A program made the position numbers and the translations under genes. Below, piece by piece: positions 7,809 to 16,254 of a stretch of 64,000 bases of DNA. Below the pieces are notes generated by a model. It made no database searches and had not been told where the DNA came from. It saw only the letters and a list, made by a program, of their open reading frames with translations. This DNA is from Deltaproteobacteria bacterium (GTDB taxonomy: Bacteria > Myxococcota > Myxococcia > Myxococcales > JAHFDP01): NCBI GenBank assembly GCA_023248955.1, contig JAHFDP010000001.1, positions 88,511-152,510 on the forward strand. Reading direction: 5' to 3'. The stretch's first letter is position 1. Each line of letters opens with the position of its first letter.

Positions 7809-9197
7809 TTAACGCGGTCCGAGCAAGAAACGCAACGCTCCTGGCAACCGCTGCGCCCAATAGATCTCGCTGTGCTGTCCGCCGGGTTGAACGACGTAAT
7901 CGACGGACACGTTCAACCCACGGTACGTCTTCGCCAATTGCGCGGTGTTGGTGACATCGTCGTTGCTCGGCCCGGAATCGCCGCTGTCCACGTACACGCG
8001 CACGAGCTTTTGCGCAGACGCCGGCGCCGCCCCAATCGCACCGAGAATGTAGCGGTTGTCCCACCAGGTTGACGGCGACACCGCGCCGATGAGTCCGAAC
8101 GTCTCGGCGTGCGTCACACCGGCGTAGGCGGAAATGAGACCGCCGAGCGAGGAGCCGATGATGGCCGTGGTGCCCTGCCCCGGCAGTGTGCGGAAGCTGG
8201 CATCGATGGCGGGCTTCATCTCCTCGACCAGAAAACGGAGGTAGAGATCGCCGCGCCCGCCGCCGTCGTTGGGGTCGGGCACCGGCGTGTATTCGCCCAT
8301 GCGATCGCTGGTCGCCGACACGCCCAGGATGATCGCTTCGCGAATCGTACCGTCGGCCGCGCCGTTGTTCATGGCATCCGCGGCGTGCCACGAATTGCCG
8401 CCGAAGGCCGTGGCGTCGTTGAAGAGGTTCTGCCCGTCGTTCATGTAGATGACGGGAAACCGCACCAGCGTGTTCTCGTCGTAGCTCGGCGGCAAATAGA
8501 TCCAGACGTCGCGTGTATTGCCGAGAATTTTCGACGGCCAGGACGGATGCGCTTCGATGCGCCCGGCCGGCGTGGTGAAGCGCGGCGCGATGTCGCTTCC
8601 AACTCCCACTGGTACGACGTAGTTCGGACCAAGTGACCAGATCTGGTCATCTAGAAGCGGCTTGTATTCGAGGTCGGTGCCCAGCACCGGCAGGGCATAC
8701 GTCCATGTTCCGCCGCCGGCATCCACCATGGCCGCGCCCGCCGCCCAGTTCAGACCAGCGCCGTTTCCGCGAAGCGTGAGCTTGTGCCCATTCGACGGAT
8801 AGCGCACGACGATGGCCGTCGCGTTGGTCCCAGCATCGGCGACGGTGACACCGGCATCACCCGCGTCGGGAACGGCGGTCCCAGCATCACTGGCATCGAC
8901 GCCCGCATCGTTGCCGTTCAAGGTGCCAGCGTCCGTCCCGCCCGTCGTTGGACCGGAAGCGTCGACACAGCGGTGAGAAGACAGGTCGCAAGTCTGTCCG
9001 ATGTCGCAGCTCGCATCATTCGCACAACCAGCAACGCAGGCACCACTCACGCAGATCGGCGTCGCGGGAGATGCAGCGCAATCCGAATCCACGTTGCATC
9101 CCTGGGGTACTCCAGCGCTGGTTCCACTGTTTCTTGCGGCGGAAGTTCCGCAGGCGAGTCCGAGAACCGCGGCACAAAACGCGATGGGTTTCCTCAT
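7809..9197 (-). CDS. Esterase lipoprotein (enterochelin-esterase-like alpha/beta hydrolase) with Asp/Ala/Gly-rich linker
   Basis: This 462-residue protein has a lipoprotein signal with Cys16 (VLGLACGTS), a Cys-rich segment (about 30-75), a linker rich in DAG repeats (about 80-120), a beta-sandwich region, and a C-terminal esterase domain (about 235-462). The nucleophile elbow is GSSLGG and the likely catalytic His is in GGQHSE. The fold resembles putative esterase/enterochelin esterase proteins that hydrolyse esters. DAG-rich lipoprotein linkers are characteristic of myxobacterial surface proteins. Substrate unknown. It lies 25 bp downstream of the ABC-F gene on the same strand. Confidence 0.82.
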   Translation of the reverse strand: MRKPIAFCAAVLGLACGTSAARNSGTSAGVPQGCNVDSDCAASPATPICVSGACVAGCANDASCDIGQTCDLSSHRCVDASGPTTGGTDAGTLNGNDAGVDASDAGTAVPDAGDAGVTVADAGTNATAIVVRYPSNGHKLTLRGNGAGLNWAAGAAMVDAGGGTWTYALPVLGTDLEYKPLLDDQIWSLGPNYVVPVGVGSDIAPRFTTPAGRIEAHPSWPSKILGNTRDVWIYLPPSYDENTLVRFPVIYMNDGQNLFNDATAFGGNSWHAADAMNNGAADGTIREAIILGVSATSDRMGEYTPVPDPNDGGGRGDLYLRFLVEEMKPAIDASFRTLPGQGTTAIIGSSLGGLISAYAGVTHAETFGLIGAVSPSTWWDNRYILGAIGAAPASAQKLVRVYVDSGDSGPSNDDVTNTAQLAKTYRGLNVSVDYVVQPGGQHSEIYWAQRLPGALRFLLGPR

Positions 9198-9222
9198 GAA
9201 CGAGAAAACGCCTCACCCTGCT

Positions 9223-10989
9223 TCAGGATTCATTGGCAAGATCTTGCAACAGTTGCCACCGCGCGTAGAGCTGCTCGACCTCCAACGAGGCCGCGTCAAA
9301 CGCACTCTGAATTTGCGGAACATCGGCCGCGGCGCGCGCATAAATCGATGGATCGAGCAGCTGCGCTTCCAACGCCCGCTTCTTCGTTTCCGCAGCACCG
9401 ATCAACGACTCTATCGCGGCCAACTCGCGCTGCTCATTGTAGGAGAGCCGCCGTCGCGCGGTTGTGGACGTCGACGTTCGAATTTCCGCCACTTGCGATT
9501 TTTGCGCTGGAGCGCGCTGGGCCTGCGATCGCAGCGTTCTGTAGCTCTCGAAATTTCCCGGATAGCGTACGACCCGTCCACCCGATTCGAACGCCAAAAT
9601 CGAGGTCGCCACCTTGTCGAGAAAATAGCGATCGTGCGTGACGATCAACACGCTTCCACCGAAGCCGAGCAGGAGCCGCTCGAGCACGTTGAGCGTCACG
9701 ATGTCGAGATCGTTGGTCGGCTCGTCGAGCACCAGCACGTTGGCGCCCTGCAAGAAAAGCCGCGCCAAGAGCAGTCGATTGCGCTCGCCGCCCGACAGCG
9801 CGCCCACCTTCATCCGCTGCATCGGCACCGGGAAAAGCATGTCATCGAGGTAGTCGCGCAGCGCAATGCGCTGGCCGCCCAGCTCCACGAAATCTTCGCC
9901 CCAGGCCGCGTCGTACACCGTGGCCTCCGGATCAAGCTGGGCGCGGCTTTGATCGTAGTAGGCGACTTGCGTTTTTTGGCCGACCACAACCTTCCCCGCG
10001 TCCGGCGCCAGCTCGCCAAGTAAGACGCGCAAAAGTGTCGTCTTACCAGCGCCGTTGGGCCCCACGATTCCGATGCGCTCGCCCTTTTGCAAAATGAAAT
10101 CGACATCCGAAAAAAGCGTGCGTTCGCCGAATCCCTTCGCCACACCTTCCGCCTCGAGCACCGTTCCGCCGAGGCGCGGCGCGTCGGCGATGCGCAGCCC
10201 CGCCACTTGCGGCCGCGCCAATCCCCGCTCGGCCATCAGCTTGAGCGCCCGCGTAATGCGCGCCTTGCTCTTGGTCCGCCGTGCTTCCACGCCACGGCGC
10301 AGCCAGGCCACTTCCTGCGCAATCCAGCGATCGCGTTTGTGCTGCGCAACTTCCGCGCGCGCGGCGGATTGCAACTTGAGCTCGAGGTAAGCCTCGTAAT
10401 TTCCCGGGTAAGAAACCACGCCACCGCCCGGCAAAATTTCGACGATGCGATCGACGAGGTCATCGAGAAAGTAGCGATCGTGCGTGACGAGCAAGAGGCC
10501 GCCGTCGAGTTTGTCCAGCTCCTCCTCGAGGAGATCGACGGTGTCCGCGTCGAGGTGGTTGGTCGGTTCGTCGAGGAGCAAAAGATCGGGCCGCGTCACA
10601 AGCGCGCGCGCCACCGCCACGCGCTTTCGCGTGCCGCCGGAGAGCTCGGCGATCGGGCTGTCCCACGCCTTGACGCCAAGCCGATCGAGCACCGCCTGCG
10701 CTTCGTACATCGGGACGTCTGGCACGTCGAGCTGCGAAGCGATCGTCGCGCCGTCGGGGAAAAGCGGCTCTTGCGGAAGATAGGTCACCCGCGTCCCACG
10801 CCGGACCTGAAGCTCGCCGGCGTCGGGTGCGATCACGCCAGCAAGCAGACGCATCAGCGTGGATTTGCCGGATCCGTTGACGCCGATGAGCCCGACCCGC
10901 TCGCCCTCTTCGAGCGTGAGCGTGAGATTTTCGAACAGCGTTCGGCTGCCAAAAGAGAGACGGAGATCGGCCGCGCGAAGAAGCGTCAC
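9223..10989 (-). CDS. ABC-F family ATPase (Uup-like)
   Basis: This 588-residue soluble protein carries two ABC ATPase cassettes: Walker A GVNGSGKST with signature LSGGTRKR, and GPNGAGKTT with signature LSGGERNR. Walker B is LLLDEPTNHLD and LVLDEPTNDLD. A linker with basic helices joins the cassettes and a C-terminal coiled coil follows (about 520-588). No membrane segments. ABC-F proteins act on ribosomes (translation rescue or antibiotic protection); the C-terminal coiled coil favours the Uup subgroup, which has also been linked to branched DNA. Subgroup assignment is inference. Confidence 0.93.
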   Translation of the reverse strand: MTLLRAADLRLSFGSRTLFENLTLTLEEGERVGLIGVNGSGKSTLMRLLAGVIAPDAGELQVRRGTRVTYLPQEPLFPDGATIASQLDVPDVPMYEAQAVLDRLGVKAWDSPIAELSGGTRKRVAVARALVTRPDLLLLDEPTNHLDADTVDLLEEELDKLDGGLLLVTHDRYFLDDLVDRIVEILPGGGVVSYPGNYEAYLELKLQSAARAEVAQHKRDRWIAQEVAWLRRGVEARRTKSKARITRALKLMAERGLARPQVAGLRIADAPRLGGTVLEAEGVAKGFGERTLFSDVDFILQKGERIGIVGPNGAGKTTLLRVLLGELAPDAGKVVVGQKTQVAYYDQSRAQLDPEATVYDAAWGEDFVELGGQRIALRDYLDDMLFPVPMQRMKVGALSGGERNRLLLARLFLQGANVLVLDEPTNDLDIVTLNVLERLLLGFGGSVLIVTHDRYFLDKVATSILAFESGGRVVRYPGNFESYRTLRSQAQRAPAQKSQVAEIRTSTSTTARRRLSYNEQRELAAIESLIGAAETKKRALEAQLLDPSIYARAAADVPQIQSAFDAASLEVEQLYARWQLLQDLANES

Positions 10990-11034
10990 TGGTCGTGTCC
11001 GGTGTGAGCAGATCGTCGCATGCGCTAAGGCAAA

Positions 11035-11218
11035 CTAGGGTGTGTTCTCAAATTCGAGCGGCGCCGAGACGAGTGAGCGTGGGTCGAGCGCGAGCGCGCA
11101 CACGAGGAGGACGCGAAGGCGCACTTTTCGGTGCGTCGAGCGGCCCCCGCAGGAGCACGATCGCGAGCGGCCCGCGATCGCTCGTCGCAGGTCGGGCGAA
11201 TTTGAGAACACACCCTAG
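11035..11218. repeat. Palindromic intergenic element, copy 2 (perfect 22-bp terminal inverted repeats)
   Basis: The ends 11035-11056 (beginning CTAGGGTGTGTTCTC) and 11197-11218 are exact reverse complements over 22 bp. The interior shares ordered blocks with the element at 5069-5320: CGAGACG, GTCGAGCGCG, ACGAGGAG, the core AGGCGCACTTTTCGGTGCG, and a GCGATCG...CGTCGCAGGT end. The terminal arms differ from copy 1, yet each copy is self-complementary. It occupies most of the 303-bp spacer between the ABC-F gene and the toxin-antitoxin pair. No coding function is supported. Confidence 0.85.
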
Positions 11219-11292
11219 CATCGGCGATCGGCGGACGAAACAGGCCTACCGGCGGTGGTGCGATGTGCTACATTATTCAAACGAGGTGGCAC

Positions 11293-11547
11293 ATGGCCGC
11301 GAAGAAGGAATCCAACAAAAAGCGGAGCCTGTCGATCCGAGAAGCACGCCAGGCACTCGGCCGTCTCGAAGAGATTCTAGACAAGCGTGGCGAGGTCACC
11401 ATCACCCGGCGCGGCGAAGCGATTGCCAAAGTGGTCCCGATCAAGATGCGGCAGCCAGCGCCCGATCACCGCGAACTCCGCACCCAAATGCGGCGCATGA
11501 AACGAGGGAGCGAAGCGCTCCTCCGCGAAGAGCGTGATGCCCGATGA
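11293..11547 (+). CDS. Antitoxin, Phd/YefM-like
   Basis: This 84-residue protein starts with a Lys-rich segment and then SLSIREARQALGRLEEIL...EVTITRRGEAIAKVVPI, the Phd/YefM DNA-binding fold (helices then a TRRGEAIAKV strand). The C-terminal half is charged and probably wraps the toxin. GAGGTGG lies before the ATG; a further in-frame Met 10 codons upstream is less likely. The stop overlaps the PIN toxin start in ATGA, so translation is coupled. Such antitoxins repress their own promoter; no clear operator was found in the short upstream space. Confidence 0.85.
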   Translation: MAAKKESNKKRSLSIREARQALGRLEEILDKRGEVTITRRGEAIAKVVPIKMRQPAPDHRELRTQMRRMKRGSEALLREERDAR

Positions 11548-11981
11548 GCGAACGCGACTACATTGACACGAGCGCGCTCGCCAAGTGGTACCTCCCGGAG
11601 GATCGGTCGGAGGACGTAACCGCCTACATCCAGCAGACAGCGCCGCTTTCGATAAGCAGCCTGACGATGACGGAAATGCGTTCTCTCTTGGGCCGTCGAC
11701 GTCGCGAAAAGACAATCACTTCAAAAATGGAGGGCAAGGTTTTCGCGCATTTCGAGGAAGACATCCGTGCCGGTTATCTCGTGCATCGTCCACTCTCGGA
11801 CGCGTCGTTCAGCGGCGCCATTCATCTGCTCACCGTTTTGCAGGACCATCCGCTGCGAACGCTCGATGCACTTCATCTTGCAGTCGTGAAGGACTTCGAT
11901 GCCGCAACGTTCGCCACGGCCGATCGCACGCTTGGGCGCGCGGCGTCTGCGCTCGGGCTAATCGTCGTGCCGTTTTACTGA
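11544..11981 (+). CDS. PIN-domain toxin, VapC-like ribonuclease
   Basis: This 145-residue PIN protein has the acidic residues Asp8 (YIDTSALAKWY), Glu44 (LTMTEMRS), Asp108 (RTLDALHLA) and Asp127 (FATADRTL) in the right order for a Mg-dependent RNase. Family members cleave tRNA or rRNA when freed from their antitoxin. It overlaps the upstream antitoxin by 4 bp. It converges on htpX with a 12-bp gap. Confidence 0.9.
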   Translation: MSERDYIDTSALAKWYLPEDRSEDVTAYIQQTAPLSISSLTMTEMRSLLGRRRREKTITSKMEGKVFAHFEEDIRAGYLVHRPLSDASFSGAIHLLTVLQDHPLRTLDALHLAVVKDFDAATFATADRTLGRAASALGLIVVPFY

Positions 11982-11993
11982 CGCCGTCGCCCG

Positions 11994-12863
11994 TTAATAT
12001 TTTTGTGCCATCTGCCGCAACCGCTCGATGCGGTCTGCCATCGGCGGATGCGTCGAAAAGAGCCCAGCCAGCGCGCGTCCGGTAAACGGGTTGACGATAA
12101 AAAGGTGCGCCGTCGCGGGCCCTGCGAATTCGTAGGGCTGCGCGACTGTTCCCCGCTCGAGCGCTTCCAACGCTTGCGCCAACGCTTCGGGATCTTCCGA
12201 CAATGCCGACCCGCTGGCGTCCGCGCCATATTCTCGACTGCGCGAAATCGCCAGCTGCACCAGCATGGCCACGAACGGGGCCACGATGATCAGCGCCAGA
12301 TCGCCAATGCCGCCACCGCGCCGCCGCGAATCGCGATCGCCCGCGCCAAGCAGAAATCCCCAACGCAGCATGTGCCCCGCTGCGCTGACGAGCCCTGCCA
12401 CCGCCGCGGCGATCGTCGAGATCAACGTGTCGCGGTTGATCACGTGCGCGAGCTCGTGGCCCAACACCGCACGCAGCTGCCGCCGATTCAGAATTCCCAA
12501 AATTCCCTGCGTGACCGCCACCGCCGCATGCTCCGGCCCGCGCCCGGTGGCGAACGCATTCGGCGACGCCGAAGGAATGACGTAGATGCGCGGCATGGGA
12601 ATCTGCGCCTTCTGCGTGAGCTCCTCGACGATGGCGTACACCTCGGGCAGCTCCTCGCGCGTGACCGGGTGCGCGCGGTTGGCAGCGAGCGCAAGGCGAT
12701 CGGAAAACCACCACGCGCCAAAATTGAAAATCACGCCAATGCCGCCCCAGAGCAGCATGCCGCCGTAACCGCCCATGGCGTTGCCAACCACCAGCAAGAC
12801 GCCGATCAGCGCCGCCATCAGCATGGCGGTCTTGGTGGTGTTGGTGCCCGCGCGCGATCCCAT
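11994..12863 (-). CDS. htpX: HtpX-like M48 membrane zinc protease
   Basis: From the ATG at 12861-12863 (GGGAG upstream) the protein is 289 residues, the normal HtpX size. Two N-terminal membrane helices (about 14-55) are followed by the zinc site HELAHV, a second hydrophobic pair (about 160-215), and the third ligand region SREYGADASG. HtpX degrades damaged inner-membrane proteins as part of envelope quality control. The frame stays open upstream to 13121, but that overlaps the toxin gene and lacks a signal, so the internal ATG is chosen. Confidence 0.94.
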   Translation of the reverse strand: MGSRAGTNTTKTAMLMAALIGVLLVVGNAMGGYGGMLLWGGIGVIFNFGAWWFSDRLALAANRAHPVTREELPEVYAIVEELTQKAQIPMPRIYVIPSASPNAFATGRGPEHAAVAVTQGILGILNRRQLRAVLGHELAHVINRDTLISTIAAAVAGLVSAAGHMLRWGFLLGAGDRDSRRRGGGIGDLALIIVAPFVAMLVQLAISRSREYGADASGSALSEDPEALAQALEALERGTVAQPYEFAGPATAHLFIVNPFTGRALAGLFSTHPPMADRIERLRQMAQKY

Positions 12864-12904
12864 GAGCGTCTCCCGTGGAAGTGAAGTTGTGGGTAGCGAC
12901 GAAA

Positions 12905-13336
12905 CTAATCTTCGAGCGGATTTTCGAAGCGGAGTCCAGGAAATCGGCCGAAGTCGCGATCGTTGGTGCAAAGCACCGCACCCAATTCGATCGCCAGCGC
13001 GGCGAGGTGCGCATCGCTGACGAGCGGTCCGTGCGACTGCGACGCCGGCAGCAGCTTTTGCAAAATCTCCCAATGGCGGTCGCCCGGACCGACGATGCTG
13101 ACGGGAGGTTGATCGAGCCATTGTGCGACGAGACGAGCCGCCTGCCCGATCGAGAGCGGTTGCTCAAACGCGCGGCGATGCGTGGAGATGCGCAAGAAGG
13201 CGAGAATCGTGGCCCAGCAGAGCCACACGGGTTCGGCGGTAGAGAGCGTCTTTTCGAGCCACGCACGCGCTTTTTTGTGCTGCGGGAGCGAGGGCGTGTA
13301 AGCGTAGAGGAGTAGGTTGGCGTCGAGCAGCTTCAC
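12905..13336 (-). CDS. PIN-domain toxin (VapC-like), second module
   Basis: The GTG at 13334-13336 gives a 143-residue PIN protein starting KLLDANLLLYAY, with the first metal-binding Asp at residue 5. Later come LAFLRIST, SDAHLAALAIELGAVLCTNDRDF with the C-terminal acidic residues of the PIN active site. It is predicted to be an RNase toxin. The GTG overlaps the antitoxin stop (GTGA), giving translational coupling. A longer frame to 13378 exists but would run inside the antitoxin gene. It lies directly upstream of htpX on the same strand. Confidence 0.88.
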   Translation of the reverse strand: MKLLDANLLLYAYTPSLPQHKKARAWLEKTLSTAEPVWLCWATILAFLRISTHRRAFEQPLSIGQAARLVAQWLDQPPVSIVGPGDRHWEILQKLLPASQSHGPLVSDAHLAALAIELGAVLCTNDRDFGRFPGLRFENPLED

Positions 13337-13575
13337 CGGCGTGGCCCGTCGAGATCGTCGAGAAGCTGCGACGTGCAATCGAAAGAGAGACCCGCACGAT
13401 GTTTCAGCGGCGCCGGCCGGACGACGAACCGGGGCACGGCTTTGCGGACGCGCTCCTTTTGGAGCCCGGCGCGAAGAAAGTCGTTGATCGCTTGCTTGAA
13501 CGAGAGTCCCCGCCGGCGCATGGCCTGCTTGATTTGGATCATGACATCGTCATCGAGCGTCAGGGTAGTTCGCAC
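13333..13575 (-). CDS. Antitoxin, ribbon-helix-helix (VapB-like)
   Basis: This 80-residue protein begins MRTTLTLDDDVMIQIKQAMRR, the ribbon-helix-helix DNA-binding pattern, followed by LSFKQAINDFLRAGL and a C-terminal tail that would bind the toxin. GTG is the only possible start: the next upstream in-frame codons lead to a TAG. Its start codon lies in an inverted repeat that is a good candidate for its own operator. The stop overlaps the toxin start by 4 bp. Confidence 0.88.
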   Translation of the reverse strand: MRTTLTLDDDVMIQIKQAMRRRGLSFKQAINDFLRAGLQKERVRKAVPRFVVRPAPLKHRAGLSFDCTSQLLDDLDGPRR

Positions 13576-13607
13576 ATCATGATGCTAAAAGTCGAGCATC
13601 ATGATGT
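13574..13607. promoter_or_regulatory. Probable operator of the VapBC-like pair (12-bp inverted repeat)
   Basis: ACATCATGATGC (13574-13585) and GCATCATGATGT (13596-13607) are perfect reverse complements separated by 10 bp, and each half is itself nearly palindromic (CATCATGATG). The left half reaches the antitoxin start codon. Autorepression through such palindromes is standard for ribbon-helix-helix antitoxins. Binding is inferred. Confidence 0.7.
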
Positions 13608-13685
13608 CAACCCGGTGTCCGAATCACTGGATCAAATCGCTGCCCTTGCGGCAACCGCAAGGCCTTGCATTACAATAAACGTACA

Positions 13686-14195
13686 ATGCAAGACATCGCT
13701 GCGCTGAAGGAGTTTCTCGTTCGCACGCCGTTTTTCGGTGGACTCGACGACGCGGCGCTGGAGCGGCTCATCGCCATGCTCGCGCTGCGCAGCTATCCCG
13801 CAGGTGCGGCGGTGTTTCGCGCGGGCGACACCGGGACTTCGATGTTCATCGTGCAGTCTGGCGAGCTGGTCGGCCGCCAGAGCGGCGGCGGGCGCGACGT
13901 GAAGATGATGCGTTTTCGGAGCGGCGATTTTTTCGGTGAGACAACGCTGATCGAAATGCAACCGCGGCCCATCACGGTCATCGCTGAAGCGCCAGCGATT
14001 CTGCTCGAGCTGACCGGCGCGAATCTCTACAAGCTCTACAAGGAAGATGTGCGCGGTTACGTGATGGTGCTGCAGAACATCAACCGCGAGCTGTGCCGCC
14101 GCTTGCGCCGCGCGGTGGGGCGCATCAGCGAAATCGCGCAGGACTCAGATGATGACGTTACGCAGATCGGGCAGGAGATTCCGACGCGGCGCTAG
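13686..14195 (+). CDS. Cyclic-nucleotide-binding-domain protein (CRP-like sensor domain, no DNA-binding domain)
   Basis: This 169-residue protein has a single cNMP-binding beta-roll (about residues 10-125): FFGGLDDAALERLI, YPAGAAVFRAGDTGTSMFIVQSG, FRSGDFFGETTLIEMQPRPITVIAE, where FGETTL...RP is the phosphate-binding cassette. A C-terminal helix follows (NINRELCRRLRRAVGRISEI) but no helix-turn-helix. It is probably a regulatory subunit or stand-alone sensor. Upstream lie the hairpin CCTTGCGG-CAA-CCGCAAGG (13644-13662) and an inverted repeat CTTGCAT/ATGCAAG spanning the start codon. The gene is divergent from the antitoxin. Confidence 0.85.
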   Translation: MQDIAALKEFLVRTPFFGGLDDAALERLIAMLALRSYPAGAAVFRAGDTGTSMFIVQSGELVGRQSGGGRDVKMMRFRSGDFFGETTLIEMQPRPITVIAEAPAILLELTGANLYKLYKEDVRGYVMVLQNINRELCRRLRRAVGRISEIAQDSDDDVTQIGQEIPTRR

Positions 14196-14213
14196 GCTTG
14201 CTAGGTTGGTCGG

Positions 14214-14693
14214 ATGCTCCGTGCGCTTTTTCCGCTGGCACTCTTTCTTACCGCCGGGCAATGCGGCACACCTTCCGACGCGGGCGATGGAGGCACCTCC
14301 AGCGATGGCGGCGCTCCCACGATCACCTGCCAAAACGATTCACGCGTGGCTGTTTATGCGCCCGGCATGTCCGCTACTACCGGTGGGAGAACGTTCGTTC
14401 TCGTCTCGAGCGATCCCACACCGCCCGCGCGTGGCGTGAACAACTGGACCGTGCGGCTTCTCGACAGCGCGGGAAACGCGCTGAAGGACCAGGCCTTCGA
14501 CGTCACACCGTTCATGCCCGATCACGGCCACGGCTCGACGGTGAAAGCGACCGCCACCGCCAATGGCGATGGAACTTACGCCGTTGGACCACTCTCCTTT
14601 TTTATGCCGGGCGTTTGGCGGGTGACTTTTTCGGTCCTCCAAGACGGCGGAACGTCGCAGGACGCGGCGTTTTTCTTTTGCGTTGCGGGATAG
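14214..14693 (+). CDS. FixH/YtkA-like domain lipoprotein
   Basis: This 159-residue protein has a hydrophobic signal ending at Cys17 (LTAGQCGTP), a DAGDGGTSSDGG linker, then a beta-sandwich with FMPDHGHGSTV and GDGTYAVGPLSFFMPGVWRVTFSV. The MPDHGHG motif is typical of FixH/YtkA-like and related copper-associated periplasmic domains. The C-terminal half aligns with the protein at 16255-16887, with which it brackets the pentaheme cytochrome gene. It may help cytochrome or copper maturation; this is inference. Confidence 0.75.
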   Translation: MLRALFPLALFLTAGQCGTPSDAGDGGTSSDGGAPTITCQNDSRVAVYAPGMSATTGGRTFVLVSSDPTPPARGVNNWTVRLLDSAGNALKDQAFDVTPFMPDHGHGSTVKATATANGDGTYAVGPLSFFMPGVWRVTFSVLQDGGTSQDAAFFFCVAG

Positions 14694-14744
14694 ACCGCTG
14701 CACCCTCTTCTTCTGACCGATCCTGAAAGAGAATTTCAAATGAC

Positions 14745-16187
14745 CTACGGCGAACACCGCGCATGCGTCGGCGCCGGCACCTTGTCCGCTTGCACGTTCA
14801 AATTCGTCGTTGTCACACACGGCACGTATTCGTTTGTATCTCGATTGAGATACACGGACTTCGCTGTCGCTGGCGTCCACTCGAGCGCCTCCCCCACCGT
14901 GAACGTCGGCACCGCCGCGCGCAGCGCCGGATCGAGATCGCCCGTGGCAATGAGATCATCGATCACGTCCAGCCCCATCGGCTGGAGCCGCACCCGCAGC
15001 GTCACGCGATCAATCGGCGAAACGATGCCACCCGTTGAGGGGAAATTCTTAATTGTATGCGTTTTGTAATACCGTGGATCCGCCGGATCGAACGTGGCCT
15101 GCGCGGGAAGTTCGTTGCCGTCGATGCTCGCCGCGTTCCAAAACATGCTGACCGGCGCGCCCGCTGGATCGAACATGCAGTCGCGCAAGAGCCACAAATT
15201 GGGGTCCGGATTCAGCGTTGGCGAGTGCACGTCGGGCACGTTTCCACTCTGGAAAACGACGTTCGCGCCGTTGTACGCGGTGACTTCCATCCAGAGGCGG
15301 CGATCCTGCGACGCACCGCTCGGAAAGGCATGACCCGCGGCCACGTTGTCGAGAATCACCTGAACGCGCGAACCACCCCCAAGATTTTCCACGCACAGCG
15401 CGCTCTGCAACGTGGAGTCGAGTAGCGCCTGCACCTCTTTGCGCTGATTGGCCGCGTCGGGAAAATCAGTCAGCGCCACATCAACCGCCGCAAGCCGATG
15501 GCTGTGCAGACGCCGTGAAGGCAGACCGGGAAGATGCGCAATCGGCTTGAGCTCGGCGCTCTGCGGCATGTGGCACTGCGCGCAAGTCGTCCCGCCGGGC
15601 GCATGCGAAAAAACCGAACCCTGCCACTCGGCAAACGTTCGCTCGATGGCCGCGCCCTTGGGGCTCACGATGTCATGACACGCACCGCAAGCCGTGGCCG
15701 ACTCGGGGCGATCGCGATCGAGAAACGGCGCGTAGGCCGACGCGTGCTCGGGCGTGGCGACCGGATCCGGGAGAGATCCGCGCATCACGCCGTCGCTCGC
15801 CAAATGCAGCGGATTGTCGTGCGCGCCCTTCACGTCGTCGATGGCGTGGCAAAAAAAACAGGTCACACCCTGCTGCGACGCCGGCAGCGTCTCGAGGTTG
15901 AGGCCGTCCTTGGTTGTACCGCTGCGCACTGCCATCGGGGCGTGGCAATTCACGCAGAATGGGCCCAGCGCGCCGTTGGTCTCGCGCTGTCCGCGACGAT
16001 TCATGGCCAAAAAAACCGGATCCTTCGAAGCGTAGGCGTGCATGCTCCCCGCCCAGTCGCTGTAGTGATCGACGTGGCAACGCGCGCAGGTCTGCGGGTC
16101 GAACAACTCGGCCACCACGACGGGCGCCTTCGGCTTCGTCCCTGAACAGGCCACGAGAACGAGCATTGCCAAAAATGCGCCGCGCAT
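14745..16187 (-). CDS. Pentaheme c-type cytochrome lipoprotein (cytochrome c554-like)
   Basis: From the ATG at 16185-16187 (AGGTG upstream) the protein is 480 residues. A lipoprotein signal has Cys14 (LVLVACSG). Five CxxCH heme sites lie in the N-terminal half: C34 (CARCH), C78 (CVNCH), C110 (CFFCH), C167 (CGACH) and C202 (CAQCH). The C-terminal half (about 250-480) is a heme-free beta-rich domain. Such proteins carry electrons at the outer face of the inner membrane or in the periplasm. The frame continues upstream to 16484, but that part overlaps the next gene and has no export signal. Confidence 0.9.
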   Translation of the reverse strand: MRGAFLAMLVLVACSGTKPKAPVVVAELFDPQTCARCHVDHYSDWAGSMHAYASKDPVFLAMNRRGQRETNGALGPFCVNCHAPMAVRSGTTKDGLNLETLPASQQGVTCFFCHAIDDVKGAHDNPLHLASDGVMRGSLPDPVATPEHASAYAPFLDRDRPESATACGACHDIVSPKGAAIERTFAEWQGSVFSHAPGGTTCAQCHMPQSAELKPIAHLPGLPSRRLHSHRLAAVDVALTDFPDAANQRKEVQALLDSTLQSALCVENLGGGSRVQVILDNVAAGHAFPSGASQDRRLWMEVTAYNGANVVFQSGNVPDVHSPTLNPDPNLWLLRDCMFDPAGAPVSMFWNAASIDGNELPAQATFDPADPRYYKTHTIKNFPSTGGIVSPIDRVTLRVRLQPMGLDVIDDLIATGDLDPALRAAVPTFTVGEALEWTPATAKSVYLNRDTNEYVPCVTTTNLNVQADKVPAPTHARCSP

Positions 16188-16254
16188 CGCGTTCACCTTA
16201 CCAACTGTACAGAACGGTGAACGCGGCACCGGACCCCTCCATGGTCGACGCAGG

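Noticed and set aside
9001..10023. 340-codon frame antisense to the ABC-F and esterase genes
   Set aside because: It crosses two well-supported genes on the opposite strand and shows no domain.
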